From: Nonomuraea montanisoli
GTDB taxonomy: Bacteria; Actinomycetota; Actinomycetes; Streptosporangiales; Streptosporangiaceae
Reading direction: 5' to 3'
Length of the DNA: 64,000 bases
Assembly (NCBI RefSeq): GCF_013363975.1
Contig: NZ_JABWGN010000005.1
Coordinates: 372,001-436,000 of the forward strand
The translations under genes and the position numbers were made by a program. Below are positions 39,519-47,378 of this stretch, in pieces. Every line of letters starts with the position of its first letter. The stretch's first letter is position 1. The notes under the pieces are model-generated. The model did not search any database. It was given only the letters and a program-made list of their open reading frames with translations, and was not told where the DNA came from.

Positions 39519-40746
39519 CGGTGTCGCGCAGGACGGCGGCCTGCCGGCGCACCGCGGACAGGCGGACGTAGTCGTCGCCGAGCAGGTCCCCCTCTTCCGG
39601 CACCCCGAACATCACGGTCGGGATCCCCCGGGACGACGGGCCGCCCGCGTCGAAGCTGCCACCGTAGATCGTGTGACGGGGTTCGCCCACGTGCGTCCGG
39701 ATCGACGCGGCCAGGGGGTCGAGAACGTCACGACGCTCGGGCGGCAGGTACGCCGGGAGCATCGTGACCCCCTGCCGGACACTGATCTCACAGCCGGTTC
39801 CCGCTCCCTCGACGGCCGCGCGGATCTCGTCGATGGCCGCGGCGGGGTCGCTGCCGGGCAGCAGCCGCCGGTCCACCGTGATCCGGGCGCGGGCGGGGAG
39901 GGTGTGCGGCGCCAGCGGCTCGTACCGCACCTGGTACGGGACCACCTGCTCGTGCCCCAGTTCCGGGTGGGAGCGCGTTCGCACGACGGCGTCGAGCTCG
40001 CCGAGCCGCCGGACGACGTCGGCGGCCGCGTCGATGACCCGCCCGGCGGCCGGCGGGGACGACGAGTGTCCCGTCGTCCCCTCGATCTCGACGAGCACGT
40101 CGACGCGCCCGCGGTTGCCGACGGTCACGTCGAAGCCGGTGGGGAAGAGCTGGATGAGCAGGTCCGGCGTACGCGGGAGGCCGTCGAGGATGGCGTTCGA
40201 GCAGTCATGGGTGCTGCGTCCCTCGTTGTTGACGCAGAGCAGCAGGGTCCCGCGCAGCGGCACGCGCTCGGTGATGATCCACCGGGCGAGGTCCAGGAGG
40301 CACGCCTGGTGGGCCTTGTTCTGGGTGATCCCCTGGCCGAACACGCAGGGCTCGTCGACGCCGAGCTCGACGGGCGTCCGGATACGTCCCGACCAGGGCT
40401 CGGCCATCAGGTTGTGGTGCTGCGTCGGCGTGTACGCCATGAGCGCGAGGCACGGCCCGGCGCCGTCCCCGAGCCGTACCGCGAACTGGTTGCGGGGCAG
40501 GTCGATGATGTCGAGGGCCCCGAGGCCCTGGAACATCGGCCGCAGGCACTCCTGGACGTAGTGCCGGAGCGTCGGGTGGTCCGGCTCGATCAGCGTGTCC
40601 GCGCCGAGCGGCACCGCGGACGGCACGCGGGCGAGCGTCACCAGATCGGCGACCAGCGGATCCGCCGGGCCGGGGGTGTGGGAAGGGGAGGGCATGGAGG
40701 CTGCCTGAGGTTCCAGATGCATGACGACCATCTTCACGGTCGCCAT
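39487..40746 (-). CDS. M20-family metallopeptidase/deacylase
   Basis: The 419-residue protein shows the M20 (ArgE/DapE/ACY1) layout: catalytic domain start RLGDGAGPCLALMAYTPTQH, GVDEPCVFGQGITQNKAH, CVNNEGRSTHDCSN (Glu of the active site), a dimerisation domain GNRGRVDVLVEIEGTTGHSS, then GGSFDAGGPSSRGIPTVMFG. The first metal motif is HHN rather than the usual H-x-D, so metal binding may be unusual. Substrates of the family are N-acyl amino acids or dipeptides. The start may be ATG 40746 or the ATG at 40719. The gene is single and has no clear partner. Confidence 0.8.
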   Translation of the reverse strand: MATVKMVVMHLEPQAASMPSPSHTPGPADPLVADLVTLARVPSAVPLGADTLIEPDHPTLRHYVQECLRPMFQGLGALDIIDLPRNQFAVRLGDGAGPCLALMAYTPTQHHNLMAEPWSGRIRTPVELGVDEPCVFGQGITQNKAHQACLLDLARWIITERVPLRGTLLLCVNNEGRSTHDCSNAILDGLPRTPDLLIQLFPTGFDVTVGNRGRVDVLVEIEGTTGHSSSPPAAGRVIDAAADVVRRLGELDAVVRTRSHPELGHEQVVPYQVRYEPLAPHTLPARARITVDRRLLPGSDPAAAIDEIRAAVEGAGTGCEISVRQGVTMLPAYLPPERRDVLDPLAASIRTHVGEPRHTIYGGSFDAGGPSSRGIPTVMFGVPEEGDLLGDDYVRLSAVRRQAAVLRDTVTHFFREQDR

Positions 40747-40804
40747 CTACGCACTCATCCGCCGCCCCTCGTACATCAGGCGCGGCGGCTGATATGACTA
40801 CTGA

Positions 40805-41179
40805 ATGCGGGAAGAAGCCGCTCAGGCAGCGATCGACATGTTCCTGTCCGCGTTCAACGTCTCGGACGACGACCACATGACCCCCTTGCTGTCCCAGGCG
40901 CTGACCTCTGACGTGGTGTTCTGGGGTCCGCTGGGACGGAGCGAGGGAGTCGCGGCAGTCGAACGGTTCGTGCGGGACATCCGCCGGCACCCGGCCGGTG
41001 TCGGCACGATGGTCCGGTGTTCGGCCGTGGACGTGCCGGGTGAGTGGGCGCGCTATCAGTGGGTCTTCACCACGCCCGACGGGGGACCGCGCCTGGCCGG
41101 AACGGACGTGGTCCACCTGCGGCAGGGCCGCATCGACCAGATGATCGTCTTTGCGGGGGACGTCGGGCGCTCTTCCTGA
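40805..41179 (+). CDS. SnoaL/NTF2-like domain protein
   Basis: A 124-residue single-domain protein: AAIDMFLSAFNVSDDDHMTPLL, then SDVVFWGPLGRSEGVAAVERFV and a last pair of strands (WARYQWVFTTPDGG, GTDVVHLRQGRIDQMIVF). This is a SnoaL-like polyketide-cyclase fold; a nearby role cannot be assigned. Divergent from the M20 gene with only 58 bases between, so the promoters overlap. Confidence 0.85.
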   Translation: MREEAAQAAIDMFLSAFNVSDDDHMTPLLSQALTSDVVFWGPLGRSEGVAAVERFVRDIRRHPAGVGTMVRCSAVDVPGEWARYQWVFTTPDGGPRLAGTDVVHLRQGRIDQMIVFAGDVGRSS

Positions 41180-41222
41180 CGAGCGTGCGCGGAAGCTCGT
41201 GTTCGCCTCGGCGGCCCTTGTC

Positions 41223-42146
41223 TCAGATCGTGACGGCGAACTTGCCGACGGTTCCGCCGGTGAAGTCGGCGAGCGCGCGCGGTGCCTCGGCCAGCGGGTA
41301 CGAGCGGGCCACCGGCACGCGGAGGCGTCCTTCGACCGCGTCGGCGGCGAGCCGGGACAGGGTGTCCGGGGTCGGGTCGGCCATCACGGCCGTGGCCTTG
41401 ATGTCGCGGCCGGACTCCTCGGGCCGGTAATGGATCGTGGAGGCGAACCGCCCGCCGTCGGCCAGCAGGGCGGCGACAGCCGCTCCGTCGCCCACCAGGT
41501 GCAGCGCGGCGTCCACCCCGCCGGGCGCGATCGCGCGTACCCGCGCCGGCAGATCCGTGTGGTCCACGGCCCAGGTGGCGCCCAGGCCGGTGACGAAGGC
41601 GGCCTCGGCCCCGGGGCGGGCGGTGGCGATCACCCTGGCGCCGCGCGCGGCGGCGAGCTGGACGGCGAACGCGCCCACGCCGCCGGTCGCGCCCGAGATC
41701 AGGACGGTCTCCCCCGGCGCCGGGGCGAGGGCGTCGACGGCGTTGAGCGCGGCGGTCCCGGCCAGCCCCAGCACGCCCGCGCGGGTGTGGCCGAGCCCGT
41801 CGGGGATCCTGGCCACGCCGTACGTCTCGCTCACCACGACGTACTCGGCGAAGCCGCCCTGGCCCAGGGTGGGGCGCATGACCACGCCGAACACGTCCTC
41901 GCCCGGCGTCAGGCCGGTCACGTCCGGGCCGACGGCCGCCACGGTGCCGGCGAAGTCCTTGCCGAGCACGACCGGGAACTCGTACTCGTACGCGCCCTTG
42001 AGATAGCCGCCCAGGACGCCGAGGTCGAAGCCGTTGACCGAGGAGGCCAGCACCCGGACCAGCACCTCGCCCGGGCCCGGCTCCGGCACGGGCAGGTCGG
42101 CGGGCGCCAGTTCGGCGCCGAAGTCGGGGAAAGCCATGGCACGCAT
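41223..42146 (-). CDS. Zinc-less NADP-dependent quinone oxidoreductase (MDR family)
   Basis: From ATG 42146 (GGAG 8 bases upstream) the 307-residue protein is a quinone-reductase-type MDR enzyme: GROES-like domain with EPGPGEVLVRVLASSVNGFD and VLGKDFAGTVAAVG, nucleotide domain with LISGATGGVGAFAVQLAAARG, and a C-terminal GGTVGKFAVTI. The structural and catalytic zinc cysteines are absent, as expected for this branch. It likely detoxifies quinones or enals. It is divergent from an HxlR regulator, the usual partner of such genes. Confidence 0.92.
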   Translation of the reverse strand: MRAMAFPDFGAELAPADLPVPEPGPGEVLVRVLASSVNGFDLGVLGGYLKGAYEYEFPVVLGKDFAGTVAAVGPDVTGLTPGEDVFGVVMRPTLGQGGFAEYVVVSETYGVARIPDGLGHTRAGVLGLAGTAALNAVDALAPAPGETVLISGATGGVGAFAVQLAAARGARVIATARPGAEAAFVTGLGATWAVDHTDLPARVRAIAPGGVDAALHLVGDGAAVAALLADGGRFASTIHYRPEESGRDIKATAVMADPTPDTLSRLAADAVEGRLRVPVARSYPLAEAPRALADFTGGTVGKFAVTI

Positions 42147-42255
42147 AGTGATCGCTCCGTTTCGGTGGACCATGGGAAGGCTGCTCATCGCAACAGCACT
42201 TTCTGTGCGCTGGTTACTTCTTGTGCGCGCATCGAGTCTCGTCCACAATGCCGCC

Positions 42256-42657
42256 ATGGCGAAAGAAGGCACTTTGACCCACGCAAGGCACACCGATGTG
42301 CGCGAGGCGATCGGCGAGGACCATCCGAGCTGCCGGCTGCGCGACATCCTCGACCGCGTCGGCGACAAGTGGAGCGTGCTGGTGATGGACCTGCTCGGCG
42401 ACGGCCCCAAGCGCTACTCCGAGCTGCAGCGCGCCATCGCGGGCATCTCCCAGCGCATGCTCACCCTCACCCTGCGCAGCCTGGAGCGCGACGGCCTGGT
42501 GGAGCGCACCGTCACCCCCACCTCGCCGCCGCGGGTGGACTACGCGCTGACCCCGGTCGGGCGGACGCTGTCGTCCCAGGTCGCCGGGCTCATCAGCTGG
42601 GCGCGGCAGCACCGTGAGTACGTGGCCGCCTCCCGCGCGCGCTACGACGCGTCATGA
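42256..42657 (+). CDS. HxlR-family regulator
   Basis: The 133-residue winged-helix protein has CRLRDILDRVGDKWSVLVMDLL, then GDGPKRYSELQRAIAGISQRMLT and a wing VTPTSPPRVDYALTPVG, all HxlR hallmarks. The N-terminal Cys (HPSCRL) is the position used for thiol or quinone sensing in related proteins. Between it and the divergent oxidoreductase, GCACTTTCTGTGC (42191-42203) and a second TTCTTGTGCGC (42216-42226) are candidate operator sites. Likely a quinone- or aldehyde-responsive switch. Confidence 0.92.
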   Translation: MAKEGTLTHARHTDVREAIGEDHPSCRLRDILDRVGDKWSVLVMDLLGDGPKRYSELQRAIAGISQRMLTLTLRSLERDGLVERTVTPTSPPRVDYALTPVGRTLSSQVAGLISWARQHREYVAASRARYDAS

Positions 42658-42761
42658 GAGCCCAGGGTCTTCTATGGTCGATAGTAGATCGCTGCCGCCG
42701 GTAGGGGGTATGGGTATGTCGCGTGGGGACGGCGGCCACGTCCCCCCGCGATCCACACGGG

Positions 42762-44189
42762 TCAGGCCCGGGCCTCCTCGGGCCGGGAGTCCGCCGCGAC
42801 GGACGTCTTCCGGCCGCGCATGAGGACCAGGGCCAGCACCCCGCCCGCGGCCGCCACCACGGCGGCGCCGACGAAGGCCGCCCGGAACCCGCTCGTGAGC
42901 TGGGACAGGTCGCCCAGCTCGGCGGCGCCGCGCGAGGTGGCCACGGCCGTCATGACCGCCAGACCGAGCGCCGATCCCACGTTGTAGGTGGTGTTGACGA
43001 TGCCCGAGGCCAGACCGCTCTCCTCCGGCCGCACCCCCGACATGGCGGACATCATCGCCGGGATGTAGGCCAGCGACATGCCCACGGCGGCGATCAACGA
43101 GGCCGGCAGCACGTCGGCGACGAAGGCGCCGTCCGGCCGGACCAGCGAGAGCACACCGACCCCGGCCGCCAGCACGAGCATGCCGATCACGATGAGCGGC
43201 TTGGCGCCGAAACGGCCCAGCAGGCGCGCGGTGATGCCGATCATGAAAATCATGATCGCGACCGTCATCGGCAGCAGCGCCGCGCCGCTGGGGAAGGCGC
43301 CGTAGCCGAGGACCTGCTGCAGGTAGAGGTTGAGGAAGTACCACATCGGGATCCACGCGGCGCCGAGCAGCGCCATCGCGAGGTTGGCCATGGCCAGCCC
43401 GGGGGTGCGCCAGATGCCGAGCGGCATGATCGGCTGCCTGACCGTGCGCTGGACGACCAGGAACGCCGCGAGCAGCACGGCGGCGCCGGCCAGCTCCAGG
43501 AGGGTGGCCGGAGCGCCCCAGCCCTGCTCGGGAGCGCGCACGACGGCGAACACGGCCAGGGCGATGCCGCCGGTGACCGTGGCGGCACCGAGCAGGTCGA
43601 CCGAGCCGCGCCTGCCCTGGACGGCCGGCAGCAGCGCGGGCACCGCGGCGAGGGTCGCGAGGCCGATGGGGATGTAGACGACGAACACCCAGGGCCAGCT
43701 CAGGTACTCGGTGACGACGCCGCCCAGGAACACCCCGGCGGTGCCGCCGGCCGGCGCGGCCGCGCCGTACAGCGCCATGGCCTTGCCGAGCTCCCGGGAG
43801 TCGTGGCCGAAGAGCATCATGAGCAGGGTCATCGCGGACGGGGCGATCAGCGCGCCGCCGACGCCCTGGACGGCCCGGCCGAGGATCTCCACCCAGGCCG
43901 TGCCGGCGGCCGCGGCGACCACGGAGCCGGCGAGCAGGACGACCCAGCCCGCGGCGAAGACCCTGCGGGCCCCCAGCAGGTCGGACAGCCGGCCGCCGAG
44001 CAGCAGCAGGCCGCCGAAGGCGATCACGTAGGCGTTGAACACCCACTGCAGGCCGCCCTGGGTGAAGCCGAGTTCGCGCTGCATCTCCGGGAGCGCGACC
44101 CCGATGATGGAGGTGTCCATGATGACCATGAACTGCGCGGCGGCCAGCACGGCGAGTGCCCACCACCTGCGGGGATTGACGGCGTTCAT
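42762..44189 (-). CDS. DHA2-family (14-TM) MFS drug exporter
   Basis: The 475-residue membrane protein has AGGAG before ATG 44189, the DHA2 signature in segment 1 (FMVIMDTSIIGVALPEM), motif A GGRLSDLLGARRVF after segment 2, and motif C-like GAAAPAGGTAGVFLGG. About 14 hydrophobic segments are countable, as in EmrB/QacA exporters. It uses the proton gradient to expel drugs or metabolites. No regulator is adjacent; it stands between the HxlR gene and the HMA gene. Confidence 0.92.
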   Translation of the reverse strand: MNAVNPRRWWALAVLAAAQFMVIMDTSIIGVALPEMQRELGFTQGGLQWVFNAYVIAFGGLLLLGGRLSDLLGARRVFAAGWVVLLAGSVVAAAAGTAWVEILGRAVQGVGGALIAPSAMTLLMMLFGHDSRELGKAMALYGAAAPAGGTAGVFLGGVVTEYLSWPWVFVVYIPIGLATLAAVPALLPAVQGRRGSVDLLGAATVTGGIALAVFAVVRAPEQGWGAPATLLELAGAAVLLAAFLVVQRTVRQPIMPLGIWRTPGLAMANLAMALLGAAWIPMWYFLNLYLQQVLGYGAFPSGAALLPMTVAIMIFMIGITARLLGRFGAKPLIVIGMLVLAAGVGVLSLVRPDGAFVADVLPASLIAAVGMSLAYIPAMMSAMSGVRPEESGLASGIVNTTYNVGSALGLAVMTAVATSRGAAELGDLSQLTSGFRAAFVGAAVVAAAGGVLALVLMRGRKTSVAADSRPEEARA

Positions 44190-44266
44190 GCCGTACTCCT
44201 GATTCCTCGCACCGTACGATGCGATCTATGGGTCTGGGGTGATCGGGAAATCGGACCGGACCCGCC

Positions 44267-44296
44267 GGTGGGCGTGCGTGCCGACGCACGCCCACC
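44267..44296 (-). terminator. Terminator after the HMA-domain gene
   Basis: A perfect 13-bp stem (44267-44279 with 44284-44296) with a 4-base loop, 11 bases past the stop of the minus-strand gene. Confidence 0.8.
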
Positions 44297-44306
44297 GTTC
44301 GTGTTC

Positions 44307-44582
44307 CTAGGACCCGGTCCCGGACAGGCGGTAGCCCGCACGCTCCACCGCGGCGCGGATCTCCTCGTCGGAGAAGCCGGCGCCGCTGACGGTGACCGCG
44401 CCGGTGGACAGCTCGACGGCCACACCGGAGACGCCGGAGACGCCGCCGATCTCCGTCGAGACCGACGAGACGCAGTGGCCGCAGGTCATGCCGCTCACCG
44501 AGTAGACGCTCCGGTCGCCGCCGTCCGCGGTGACGGTCGCCGTCGCGGCCTCACCGGTGCCGCACGCACATGCCGTGCACAT
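44307..44582 (-). CDS. Heavy-metal-associated domain protein, copper chaperone-like
   Basis: ATG 44582 has GAGGAGG 5 bases upstream, which sets the start. The 91-residue protein opens with MCTACACGTG (three Cys in eight residues), then a linker, then one HMA ferredoxin-like domain with the metal site SGMTCGHCVSSV and a DEEIRAAVERAGY end. Such proteins hand Cu(I) to a P-type ATPase. No ATPase gene is in view. The Cys-rich head could bind extra copper. Two CsoR-like boxes precede the gene, so it is probably copper-induced. Confidence 0.9.
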   Translation of the reverse strand: MCTACACGTGEAATATVTADGGDRSVYSVSGMTCGHCVSSVSTEIGGVSGVSGVAVELSTGAVTVSGAGFSDEEIRAAVERAGYRLSGTGS

Positions 44583-44597
44583 GTCGCCCTCCTCTTC

Positions 44598-44653
44598 ATA
44601 CCCATGGGGGGTATCTCTGACGCCGAGGAAGCTAACATACCCCCTGGGGGTTT
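44598..44653. promoter_or_regulatory. Two CsoR-like operator boxes
   Basis: ATACCCATGGGGGGTAT (44598-44614) and ATACCCCCTGGGGGTTT (44637-44653) both fit the G/C-tract palindrome bound by copper repressor CsoR (TACCC-x-GGGTA type). They lie 16 and 55 bases upstream of the HMA gene and may frame its promoter. Confidence 0.7.
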
Positions 44654-44693
44654 GCAAGAGCCCCGCTTCCCGGACGCGGGCCGGCGGGTGGGC

Positions 44694-45656
44694 CTAGAAG
44701 GAGAGGAACTCGAGGCAGTGGTGGGCGAGCAGGGACGCCAGGCCCGGGGCGAGGCCGGTCACGGCCGGCCCCGCGAGCAGCACGCCGACCGCGAGCGCCC
44801 CGGTGACCCGCTCGCCCCGACCGAGCGGCGGCGCGGGGGCGAGCAGGCGCCGTACGCGGGCCAGCGCGCTCTCGCCGCCGGCCCCCAGGGTGAAGGCGGG
44901 CGCGCGGCCGGTGGCCAGGCGCACCAGAGCGGACGCGATGAGCACGCGGGGATGGCGGCGCGCTGCCAGGTCGTCGGCCAGCAGCTCGACCAGCCGGGCG
45001 AGCTCCGCCCGCCCCCGCTCGAACAGCGGCATGCCGGGGAACGCCCGGGCGAACGTCTCGCCGAAGGCGAGCACGAGGTGGTGCCGGCCGCGCAGGTGCG
45101 CGCGCTCGTGGGCGAGCACGGCCGCGGTCTCGTCGGGGCTCAGGTCGCGCAGCGCGGCCGTGGTGATCACCGCTTTGCCCTGCCGGCCGGGCACGCAGTA
45201 CGCGAGCCGCTCGTCGAAGTCCACGACGATCGCGTCCAGCGCGCCGTCGTGCCGGCCGAGCAGGGTGAGCGCCTCGGCGTGGCGGCGCCGCTCGGCCCGG
45301 GCCCCGGCCAGGACGGCGACGGCGCACCAGGCGAGGCGCGCCACCAGCGCGCCGGCGACGCCCACGCCGACGAGCGCGGTCGCCGCGGTGAGACCGGGCC
45401 CCTCCGCCAGCACCTCGGCGCACTGCGCGAACAGCTCGGCCAGGCCGTGGCCCACCACCGGCGCCGGGACCGCCAGCACGAAGACGGCCGACAGCACGGA
45501 GACCACCACCGAGACGCAGGCCGCCTGCCACACCATGATCGCCAGCCGGGGAGCGCGCCCGGTCCAGGACGCCCTTCCCAGCAGCCGGGGAAGCGCGACC
45601 GCGGCGACGAGCGCGTAGATCGTCAGCCCGGCGGCCAGGACGGCCGCCACGGTCAC
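44694..45656 (-). CDS. M56-family membrane metallopeptidase (BlaR1-like)
   Basis: GTG 45656 overlaps the BlaI stop in a GTGA, so the pair is coupled. The 320-residue protein has membrane segments at about 2-20, 35-60, 85-115 and 285-305, and a zinc-peptidase motif LAHERAHLRGRHH (HExxH) at about 170, with further ligands in ELLADDLAARR. No extracellular penicillin-binding domain follows, unlike BlaR1. In such pairs the peptidase is thought to cleave BlaI after an outside signal. The signal is unknown. Confidence 0.9.
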   Translation of the reverse strand: MTVAAVLAAGLTIYALVAAVALPRLLGRASWTGRAPRLAIMVWQAACVSVVVSVLSAVFVLAVPAPVVGHGLAELFAQCAEVLAEGPGLTAATALVGVGVAGALVARLAWCAVAVLAGARAERRRHAEALTLLGRHDGALDAIVVDFDERLAYCVPGRQGKAVITTAALRDLSPDETAAVLAHERAHLRGRHHLVLAFGETFARAFPGMPLFERGRAELARLVELLADDLAARRHPRVLIASALVRLATGRAPAFTLGAGGESALARVRRLLAPAPPLGRGERVTGALAVGVLLAGPAVTGLAPGLASLLAHHCLEFLSF

Positions 45657-46024
45657 GCGCGGCCCTTCGGGGGGTAGACCTTCAGCGCCGCCTCCAGGGC
45701 GTCGGCCTCCTCGGGCGTCAGGCGCTCCAGGAAGTGGACGAGGGTGGCGGCCTGGTTGCCGCTGCGGGCCAGCGACTCGCGCATCAGGTCGGCGGTGTAC
45801 GCCTCCTTGGAGGAGACCGGCCGGTAGATGTACGCCTTGCCGACGGCCTCCCGCCTGAGCAGGCCCTTCGTGTGCAGCTTGTCCATCACCGTCATCACGG
45901 TCGTGTAGGCGATCTCCCGCTCGCGGCGCAGATCCTCCAGCACGTCGCGCACGGACGCCGGCCGGCGGTAGGACCACATGCGGTCCATGATCGTGGACTC
46001 CAGCTCCCCGAGACCGCGCACCAT
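45653..46024 (-). CDS. BlaI/MecI-family repressor
   Basis: ATG 46024 has GGAGGG 6 bases upstream; the longer open frame to 46057 is not needed. The 123-residue protein shows GELESTIMDRMWSYRRPASVRDVLEDL, TTVMTVMDKLHTKGLLRRE and a GKAYIYRPVSSKEAYTADLM wing and cleavage region, all typical. It represses itself and probably others until cut by the coupled M56 peptidase. The divergent DUF6153 gene starts 107 bases away, so the operator in between (perhaps around TACTATGGTGC at 46082-46092) could serve both. Confidence 0.92.
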   Translation of the reverse strand: MVRGLGELESTIMDRMWSYRRPASVRDVLEDLRREREIAYTTVMTVMDKLHTKGLLRREAVGKAYIYRPVSSKEAYTADLMRESLARSGNQAATLVHFLERLTPEEADALEAALKVYPPKGRA

Positions 46025-46130
46025 GCAGAACCCTCCAGACAGCCAGGTCATCCCCATGCTAACGGCTGTCCGACGCCGCTTCTACTATGGTGCTTAGGGG
46101 AACGAAGGACATCAGCTCGGGGGGCGGACG

Positions 46131-46589
46131 GTGCGAGGAGCAGTGGAGGGGTGGCGCCGCGGCTCGCGGCTGGCGCTGCTCGTGCTGCTCGTCCTCGGGG
46201 TCTGCGGGATGCACACCCTCGGCCACGTCGGCCTCCACCGCGCGCACGGCGGTACGGCGGCGCCCCACCGGTCACACGGCACCACCGTGGCGGACCACAC
46301 CCGGCTCGACCACACCCGGTCCGAGAGCGCCCGGTCCGACCACACCGGGCGTCATGCCGCCGGTCAGGCGTCCTCGGCGGGCGGGCAGTTGCCCGACCTC
46401 GACCCGGGCAGCGTGTGCCTGGCCGTCCTGACCTCGCTCCTCCTGCTCCTCGTGGCGGCGGCGCGGGCGCGCGCCCGCCGGGGGACGGAGCCGCCGGACG
46501 CGATTGGGCGGGTCGCGGGCCGGATCGCCCGGCCGCCGCCCCTCCCCCTGTCGCTCCGGCTCGCTCGGGTGTCGGTGCTGCGCATATAG
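46131..46589 (+). CDS. DUF6153 family membrane protein
   Basis: The 152-residue protein starts at GTG 46131, has a membrane segment (about 13-30, ALLVLLVLGVCGMHTLGHVG), a His-rich extracellular loop (at least ten His between 28 and 75), a Cys in DPGSVCLAVL and a second membrane segment (about 95-112). This pattern matches DUF6153, often next to DUF305 proteins. The His-rich loop suggests metal binding, but this is inference. Probably one unit with the DUF305 gene 57 bases on. Confidence 0.75.
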   Translation: MRGAVEGWRRGSRLALLVLLVLGVCGMHTLGHVGLHRAHGGTAAPHRSHGTTVADHTRLDHTRSESARSDHTGRHAAGQASSAGGQLPDLDPGSVCLAVLTSLLLLLVAAARARARRGTEPPDAIGRVAGRIARPPPLPLSLRLARVSVLRI

Positions 46590-46646
46590 GCCGTTCGCCT
46601 CGCGACCACGGCCATGCACGCGTACGACGACAGGAGTCACCCGACC

Positions 46647-47327
46647 ATGCCCACGAACCGATTCACGCCCACGAACCGATTCACGCCCACGAACCGATTC
46701 ACGCCCAAGCGCCTCTCGTTGACGGCCGCCGCCGGAGCCGGCGCGCTCGTCCTGCTCACCGCCTGCGGCGGCGGCACCGCCCCCATGCCGGAGCGCGGCC
46801 TGTCGGCCGCCACCGGCGCGGCCACGACGTCCTCGGCGCCGTCGGCGCCCGCCACCCGGCCGGGAGGCTCGTTCGACGACGCGGACGCGATGTTCGCGCA
46901 GATGATGATCCCCCACCACCGGCAGGCCGTCGAGATGGCCGACCTGGCCGCGACCCGGGCGAGCGATCCCGAGGTCAAGGAGCTGGCCGCCAAGATCAAG
47001 GCGGCCCAGGACCCGGAGATCACGACCATGCGGGGCTGGCTCAAGGACTGGGGCAAGCCCGAGCCCACCGACATGGGACACATGGACCACGGCATGCCCG
47101 GCATGATGTCCGCCGAGGACATGGACAAGCTCAAGGACGCCAAGGGCACCGCGTTCGACAAGCAGTTCGTCCGCATGATGATCGCCCACCACGAGGGCGC
47201 GATCCGGATGGCCGGGACGGAGCTGGCCCAGGGCCGCGACGAGGCCGCCAAGAAGCTGGCCCGGAGCATCGAGTCGTCCCAGCAGGCCGAGATCGACCAG
47301 ATGAAGAAGATCCTCGAACGGCTCTGA
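46647..47327 (+). CDS. DUF305 (ferritin-like) lipoprotein
   Basis: From ATG 46647 (AGGAG about 10 bases away) the 226-residue product has a signal sequence with lipobox LLTAC, then a Ser/Ala/Pro linker and two DUF305 halves, each with a metal-type motif: MMIPHHRQAVEMAD and MMIAHHEGAIRMA, joined by a Met/His-rich loop (DMGHMDHGMPGMM). DUF305 proteins are helical bundles near copper or metal genes. The N-terminus contains TNRFTP three times, from a 54-bp tandem repeat; a start at 46614 cannot be excluded. With DUF6153 next door, a role in metal handling in the envelope is plausible. Confidence 0.88.
   Translation: MPTNRFTPTNRFTPTNRFTPKRLSLTAAAGAGALVLLTACGGGTAPMPERGLSAATGAATTSSAPSAPATRPGGSFDDADAMFAQMMIPHHRQAVEMADLAATRASDPEVKELAAKIKAAQDPEITTMRGWLKDWGKPEPTDMGHMDHGMPGMMSAEDMDKLKDAKGTAFDKQFVRMMIAHHEGAIRMAGTELAQGRDEAAKKLARSIESSQQAEIDQMKKILERL
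46650..46703 (+). repeat. Three perfect 18-bp tandem repeats
   Basis: CCCACGAACCGATTCACG at 46650, 46668 and 46686, in frame at the start of the DUF305 gene. Perfect identity indicates recent expansion. Confidence 0.95.
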
Positions 47328-47335
47328 CCTGCCCC

Positions 47336-47365
47336 GCCGGACGCCCGCTCAGGCGGGCGTCCGGC
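47336..47365. terminator. Bidirectional terminator
   Basis: A perfect 13-bp stem (47336-47348 with 47353-47365) with loop TCAG lies between the convergent DUF305 and glycoside hydrolase genes. Confidence 0.85.
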
Positions 47366-47378
47366 GCGGCCCGGAGGT

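Noticed and set aside
44694..46024. A complete bla/mec-type inducible resistance locus
   Set aside because: The M56 protein lacks the penicillin-binding sensor domain and no beta-lactamase gene is adjacent.
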